A stretch of DNA of 33,177 nt from Ramicandelaber brevisporus (lineage: Eukaryota; Kickxellomycota; Ramicandelaberales; Ramicandelaberaceae). Both the position numbers and the translations under genes were made by a program. The notes beneath the pieces are model-generated. The model did no database searches. It was not told the DNA's origin and saw nothing but the letters and a program-made list of their open reading frames with translations. Every line of letters starts with the position of its first letter. Positions within the stretch are counted from its first letter, which is position 1. Shown here one piece after another: positions 27,742-33,177 of the stretch. The stretch spans positions 10,363 to 43,539 of the forward strand of contig MU602808.1 in the NCBI GenBank assembly GCA_025201865.1, read 5' to 3'.

Positions 27742-30700
27742 TTATGAGAAGAACTTCTTGTTGATTAGGAAGACAAGTAGGTTGACATTCACCTCAACTG
27801 TGTCATCAAATAGCTTGATAACGTTGCGGTTGTTGCTTTGCAGCTCCAGCAAGTCATCCAGTAACAACTGAACAGCGCCGTCTTTGACAGGCATTCCAAG
27901 ATAATTGACCTTGATGTCAAATACACCAATGGTTTGAGACGACACAGTGATCGATATCCTGTTGAACTGCTGCTGACTGTACCCGTGGATTGACACCAAT
28001 ACACCCTTCTTGTGCAAGTCTTTGGCACTGTACTTGAACGAGCCAAATGTGGGGATGCCGGTGTGGCTCTCGCGCAATTCTTTCAGGTGATAATACTGCT
28101 TGGTGAATGGCAATACTCTTCGCACACGCTGCTGGCCATGCCTGACGAATCCATCTAAACTCATCTTGATGTAATCGTAGTATGCCTGCAGCTGGTCATT
28201 CAAGTAAGCAGATTTGTCGGACAGTGCCTCAATGGTGCGAGTCAGCGACTGCGCATCTTTACGACGCCGTTGGCGACGAGCATGCTTTTCTTGCAAATCG
28301 CGGCCAATCGCCATCAAAACAGAGCGATATCCATCAGCCTCTGAGCACATTTTGTACGCTTCGAGACGCTTCAACCGCAGCTCAACATCGTACTTGGCGT
28401 CAGCAAACGACATGCCTTGCAAATCCTGCATTCCACCTGGCATTATCCTTGTGGTTGGAACGGGCGTGCCACCGGCGGCAGGTGGAGGCAGATGGGGATC
28501 ATGCGGTGCAACAGGCACAGTGCGACGGAGCACATCTTGTCTCAACAACTCGGCAAAGCGCTCTTCTTCCAGGTCGGTGGATGGTTTCCGGATAATGTCA
28601 AGCAAATTGGAGCCAGATTGAATGCGCAAAATGTACAGGACGAGACGCTTGGCTTCGACCCAGTTCTTGTTGATTTCAGCACTCGCCCTGTTGCCAGCTT
28701 CGTCAGCCCATCGATCCTTGAGATCCAATCTGACCGCCGTGCCTCTCAGAGCAGCACTCGTGCCGTTGGTCTTGTCGGGCACTGCACCGAGCTCGTTGAG
28801 AATGATGTGCAATCGATCATGAGGATCTGGAGCCACAATGTGTATGTTCTCAACAACCATATTGTGCATTGAGAACACTGATGCTGGATTAATGTACAAT
28901 TGAGGTGCATGAGTCAATGCAAAGTCCCAGTACTGATCAACATCAAAGTGGGACTCTGGATCTGGTACATCAATGACATGGCGTGTAAACTCGGCAAATC
29001 GGGCAGCATGCGTTGCAACGGTGGCGTTCAAGCTGGCCATTGTGTCTTCATCGCGGAACTCGCGGCCCACAGAGATCTGATTGAGCACCTTGCCGACTTG
29101 GGCAAGGTTCTTGAGAGCACGCACTTCGACTTGAGCATCAACGACGCCGCTCTTGTCGGGAGCAATCAAAGCTGGAGAGATGAACCGATAAAACACCAAA
29201 TGGCCAACAACTTTAAGTACAGTGGCTGGCTGCTCCATTGGCAACTTGGCCATCAGCTGATCATACAGCTCACGAGCAATGTAGCGAATGCCATACGGCA
29301 AGTGATCAAGCGAGGCAATGATGGAGTTGACGAGGTGGTCTGTGATGTCTTGCAATGTACGAAGATTCTCCTGGAGCTGCATGCGAGTCTGCGTATCACA
29401 CAGTGCCACTTCAGCTGACACATTGTACGGACGACCGCTAGCCTGGCCAGTTCGTCTTTCTTCAGCACTGACTACCTCGTTGTACACCTCCACTGGATTT
29501 GTTGATAAACTCAGATTATGGTCACCAGCAATACGATCCACAGTTGGTCTCAGCAAACTGCGCAGATATTGGAACTCGTGAGGACGGCGGCTGTACTGGA
29601 CAGTAAGCTTGATCAGGATTGGATTGCCGCGCAAGAAATCACGAATCTCATTCACCATACGCAATTCTTCAGCAATTGCAGTGCGAATCAGTCGAAGAAG
29701 TAAATACTCATCTCTGCCATCATGAGCAAAGCCAAACATGCTGACAACAGACTCGACAAACCCACCCATTGTACTGTGAGCTGATGGATTCTGGTTCATG
29801 CTCGCCATTAGTCGAGCCAAGTACTCGGGCTGAGTTTGGAGCAGGTAGAATAAATGTTGATAGCTCTCAACCTTCCTGCGAGAGGCACGGTCAAGACCCT
29901 TGAAGATAGCAGCTGGGCCGAGGTTAAGTGCTGCATTCCGAGTGGCTGTGATTGATGAGTTTGATGAATTTGACATTGCTTTGCCACTGCCGCGGCTTGC
30001 ATTCAATGCACCATTGCTGTGATTGTTCATTGATGGCAAGGAGAGTGAAGATGCAGAACCAGATGCAGAACCATGTGGAGAGCCTTCGCCGAGTGGACCG
30101 ATACCAAGATTAGACAGCGGCAAGGGTGTTGATGGCGAAGCAGACTCGGCGAGTGCGGCCAGCTCTTCAATTAGCTTTGGATGACGCTTGCGCAGACGAT
30201 CAACTTCTTCGATGGATGCGCGATTTTTGACCAGCTTGGCAATCTTGTGTTCCAAATCGCTCAATGCGCGCTCAACTTCCAAATTAGAGTTAATCATATC
30301 AACAACTCTTTGTCTCATACGCTCCAATTCAAGCTCTTCATTGACATCCAAATCGCCATCTGCCAAGTGGTTCTGGAATGAACGCATCACTCCAGGCTCA
30401 GGCGGACTGCCCAGTTCCAATGTTCGATATGCACGTCCTGCCAGCTTGGCACGGAACATGTGCTGAACTCGACGAATGCTCTGAGTGTGGCGTTGATAGT
30501 ATTCATGGCGAGCTTGCAATTCACGACGAGCAGTGACAACCTCCTCTTCGCGGATTGAGCGCAGCATACGACGAGCCAAGCAGCCGCGTGCTCCAGCCTG
30601 GATAATAATAGCAGCACGCTCCTTGTCTCTCTGCTCAGATTCCAGCCGAGCATCGCGTTCCAGCTTGAGACGAGTCAACTCGCGACGAGCCAACAGCATT

Positions 30701-32465
30701 CGGCAGAACTGCTGCATGCCTCTAATCAGATTCATGAAACGCTCTTGGTCGAGCTGTTCGTGAAGACGACGGGCCAAGTAGCCTCTGGCAAGAGCCTGGA
30801 GCTGGCGCACAGCATCAAGCTGCTTCATTTGAGCAGCAGTTTCCAGTCGAGCAACCTCATTTCTGCCCAAATAGCCACGTATCATAGCTTGTACTAATTT
30901 AATGTTACGCATTCTAGATTCATACTGAGGAGCCAACTCTTCATTTACATAAACTCTATCCAAATAGCCACGAATAGCCGCCTGGCATTTGATAACCTTC
31001 AGCTCTTTCTCATCAAACTCAGGTATTATCACTTCTGCTACATATGATCTGTCCAGGTAACCTCTAATGTATGCTTGGCATTTTATAATTGCGTCTAATC
31101 TGGCATCTTGCTCTGGAACCAACACTTCACTCACATAGCTTCTAGCCAGATATCCACGCATCAGTGCTTGAAGTTGAATGATTGCATTTTCTCGCCCTTC
31201 ATACTCGGGAATCATCACATCCTCAACGTGTCTTCTTGCCAGATGACCTTTAATTATAGCTTGACACATTCTGACTTTGTGAATGTAAATTGCTTGTGCC
31301 AATTCTTCTTCCCGACGAGCCTCTTCCAATTTACGCTCATATTCCGGAAGTAATTCATTCTGCACAAATCTTCTCGTTAATAATCCACGGATATTGGCTT
31401 GCAATTGAGGAATTACTTGTTGCAGTAAATTGTGATTTCTTACAATTCTCAAGTCTTCAGTTTCACCTTTAGCCAATATTCTTCTAACTCGGCTTTGCGC
31501 ACTAATAATTACATCCACTTGTGTTTCCCAGAATCTGCGCGCTCGAACTTCACTGTACACTTTGCCTACCGAAGTTCCACTGTCTCCACTGGCACTGCCC
31601 ACTGTAAACTTTGTCTCATCCAAACTGACTCGCTTCATTTTACCACCACCACTGCCATTGGCTGTCCAAGCACGTTCCGGCATTGCATTCAATTTACCAA
31701 ATGAGGGCAATGTAACCTTTGTAGCTTCCAAGTCACGCTTGATTGCCTCCAGGTCACCAACGGAGAATTTAACCGAATCGACCAGGTTGCCAACAGCTTC
31801 GGCAAATCCTTGGTATGCCAAAAAGTGACTCAATGCGTGAATGCAATACACAACCTTGGGCAGATTTCTAGCTTCATACAAATCAACCAATTCAAACAAG
31901 AAAATCTTGCTCAATCCAACATGTGCTGCTGCCATCAAAAACGTGTTAATGTTATCTGAGTGCTTGAAATTGAGTTTTGGATTGCGATAAATGCTGCGCT
32001 CAGTTGCTGCTGGGCAGAAGCGATGGGCGAGTTCGGCCAAAGCTTCGCCGTTGCGTAGCGATTCAGCAAATTGTAAAATAGGTGGCAAAGTGTGGCCAAT
32101 GATGCTCTCCATCCATTCTTTGGCTTCGAGTAAATGGCAGGCGTATTCATAAGCTACTAAATGGCGCCGTCTGGTTTCAATCCAGTTGGCATCGTTCATG
32201 GCATCTGAGTGATCTCTGGCCAGTCTATACCGGCCATCCATACCTGTACAGATTTCATCAAAGCAATGCAAGGTAAAGAAAGAAAAGCGGTGAAATAAGT
32301 GAATGTTAGTGTAGCAGTAGTAACGTTGATAAAGACACTACAAGTGGGGGTTGACTACGAAAGGTAAACAAACATGGACAGAGTAAACATACCAGCGACA
32401 TCAGGCGAGTCGGGCGGGTGGATCGCGTCGGGGTTGAGGAATCTGTTGCCAGCCAGCATCGTCAT
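27742..32465 (-). CDS. IQGAP family cytoskeletal scaffold (Rng2/Iqg1-like), two or more exons
   Basis: Joined from 32393-32465 and 27742-32243, this gives 1524 residues. IQGAPs bind actin, calmodulin/myosin light chains and Rac/Cdc42, and build the cytokinetic ring in fungi. A CH domain lies at about 55-170 (HLVAYEYACHLLEAKEWMES, FKHSDNINTFL, LPKVVYCIHALSHFL). About ten IQ motifs follow, such as CQAYIRGYLDR and LQALARGYLARR. A GAP-related domain at about 860-1065 holds RGNPILIKLTVQY, YGIRYIARELY and FYRFISPALIAPDKSG, as in IQGAPs rather than active RasGAPs. A RasGAP-C-type tail (FGSFKYSAKDLHKKGVLVSI, DIKVNYLGMPV) ends the protein. The intron has donor GTATGT and acceptor TACAG, with CACTAAC as a branch point. 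No WW domain was seen, as in fungal members. A further 5' coding exon is possible. Confidence 0.92.
32244..32392 (-). other. 149-nt intron of the IQGAP gene
   Basis: Donor GTATGT starts at 32392, the branch-like ACTAAC lies about 60 bases before the acceptor, and CTGTACAG ends at 32244. It is a phase-1 intron, and joining makes a Gly codon and keeps one frame into MDGRYRLARD. No AG occurs between the branch site and the chosen acceptor. Confidence 0.8.
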
Positions 32466-32799
32466 CTCAATTACTAGGCAAGCTAGAGCGTCTTGACTGG
32501 CGTAGAAAAGGTCAACGGCTAGTAGTAGATTTCAAAAAAAAAAGTTATTGTTATTGTTAGAGGCGAGGAAGTGAGAAAGTGAGAAAGTGCTTTTTGTTTA
32601 TTTGTTTGTTTACATTTTCGAGACCACATACATTCCAATATAGAGAGAGAAAGAGAAAGAGAGACAAAAGAAGTCGGCTCGAAAGAAAGTCACTTTGATA
32701 AACAAAAAAAAACAGTTCAAAGACCTGCCATCTAGGAATGCTGACACTAATTTGCTTTACTAATAAATTCTTCAAAAGGCTTTCCTCACTACTCGACAT
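32466..32799 (-). other. possible additional 5' coding exons of the IQGAP gene
   Basis: Upstream of the ATG at 32465 the same frame stays open to a TGA near 32533, and a TAG acceptor occurs at 32519-32521. The stretch 32466-32518 reads VDLFYASQDALACLVIE, with codons typical of the window. An ATG at 32797-32799 in a CCACC context is followed ten bases later by GTGAGG. Joining 32790-32799 to 32393-32518 across a 271-nt intron keeps phase and gives 1545 residues starting MSSTVDLFYAS. The intron holds a GA/AGAGAA-rich run at 32641-32663. A first coding exon of ten bases is unusual, so this stays a candidate. Confidence 0.42.
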
Positions 32800-33025
32800 G
32801 GTGGCTCTATTGAATATCTATCAGGAATAAAAGTGCGTTTCAAGTAAGGGCAAGTAAAACGTAAAATTCATATTTGATAAGCAATGTTTAACTCGTCTCT
32901 AACCTAACAGACTATTTGTTTTCATACATTCATACGCTGACCAAGCTACGGGGGACATGTTTTTTAATAAATAGGAAACAGTAACCATTTACTAAAAAGT
33001 ATAGTTAATGGATAACTACATCTTA
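32800..33025. other. spacer; 3' flank duplicated from the left-edge paralogue
   Basis: CATACATTCATACGCTG at about 32923-32939 and TTTACTAAAAAGTATAGT at about 32988-33005 also occur, with small changes, at about 530-547 and 601-618. Both lie downstream of the two copies of the 110-aa gene, so the duplication included the 3' flank. Confidence 0.65.
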
Positions 33026-33177
33026 CTATGGCCGGATGAAAAGAACAATACCGTCTTTGCTCAAGCCGCTTGGAAGTGGCGGGAAAACTCGGGCAGTAAT
33101 CTTCGCCTCGGCACCAGACTCTTCGTTCTTAAGCGAAAGAAGAAGTTCAACTGGACCAAGTGTCGAGTTATCACTAA
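33026..33177 (-). CDS. second copy of the 110-aa orphan family, cut by the window edge
   Basis: The last 49 codons and a TAG are visible. The frame reads SDNSTLGPVELLLSLKNEES, then AKITARVFPPLPSGLSKDG, and ends IRP. It aligns with residues from about 64 to the end of the protein at 640-972, with a few extra residues near the middle and a different last segment. Substitutions are spread through the codons and the frame is intact, so it looks like a working gene rather than a relic. It is on the same strand as the left copy, about 32 kb away. Function is unknown. Confidence 0.75.
   Translation of the reverse strand, partial: SDNSTLGPVELLLSLKNEESGAEAKITARVFPPLPSGLSKDGIVLFIRP

Overview
The window looks like nuclear DNA of an early-diverging, probably zoopagomycotan-type (zygomycete-grade) fungus. 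Genes sit on both strands with short spacers and few introns. Coding exons carry many Gln, Asn, Asp and Ser tracts. The gene set mixes fungal-style proteins (Rtt107/Brc1-type BRCT scaffold, Sqs1-type R3H/G-patch protein, IQGAP/Rng2) with a CYRI/FAM49 Rac-binding protein, a family known from animals and other non-yeast eukaryotes. The taxonomic call is inference from gene content only.

Layout, left to right. 1-639: no assigned gene. 640-972 (-): 110-aa orphan protein with a second, cut-off paralogue at the right edge (33026-33177, -). 2264-3357 (+): a C2H2 zinc-finger gene with a reading-frame break, paralogous to a larger two-unit gene at 14581-16632 (-); the two bracket about 11 kb in inverted orientation. 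3756-3998 (-): small secreted cysteine-rich protein. 4409-6213 (-, two exons): CYRI/FAM49 homologue. 6677-8554 (-): R3H-like plus G-patch protein. 8805-9692 (+): short-chain dehydrogenase/reductase. 10543-14274 (+): large RhoGAP protein. 17223-20249 (-): Ser/Gln/His-rich orphan, head to head with a six-BRCT Rtt107/Brc1-like protein at 20520-23885 (+). 24224-25801 (+): MATE transporter. 26126-27574 (+): adenylosuccinate lyase, with a more biased codon use than its neighbours. 27742-32465 (-, at least two exons): IQGAP with CH, about ten IQ motifs, GAP-related and RasGAP-C domains.

Three genes, CYRI, RhoGAP and IQGAP, act on Rho/Rac/Cdc42-type GTPases and the actin cytoskeleton. The rest are housekeeping (purine synthesis, Prp43-type helicase activation, DNA-damage scaffold) or lineage-specific. 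The features most worth a second look are the zinc-finger pair with its N-terminal row of SUMO synergy-control-like motifs and a perfect 127-bp tandem duplication upstream of the larger copy, the duplicated 110-aa orphan family at both window edges, the exact 31-residue IQ repeat of the IQGAP, and the small six-cysteine secreted protein.

No tRNA, rRNA, CRISPR array or complete transposon was recognised. All product calls come from reading translated motifs by eye; no database search was run.
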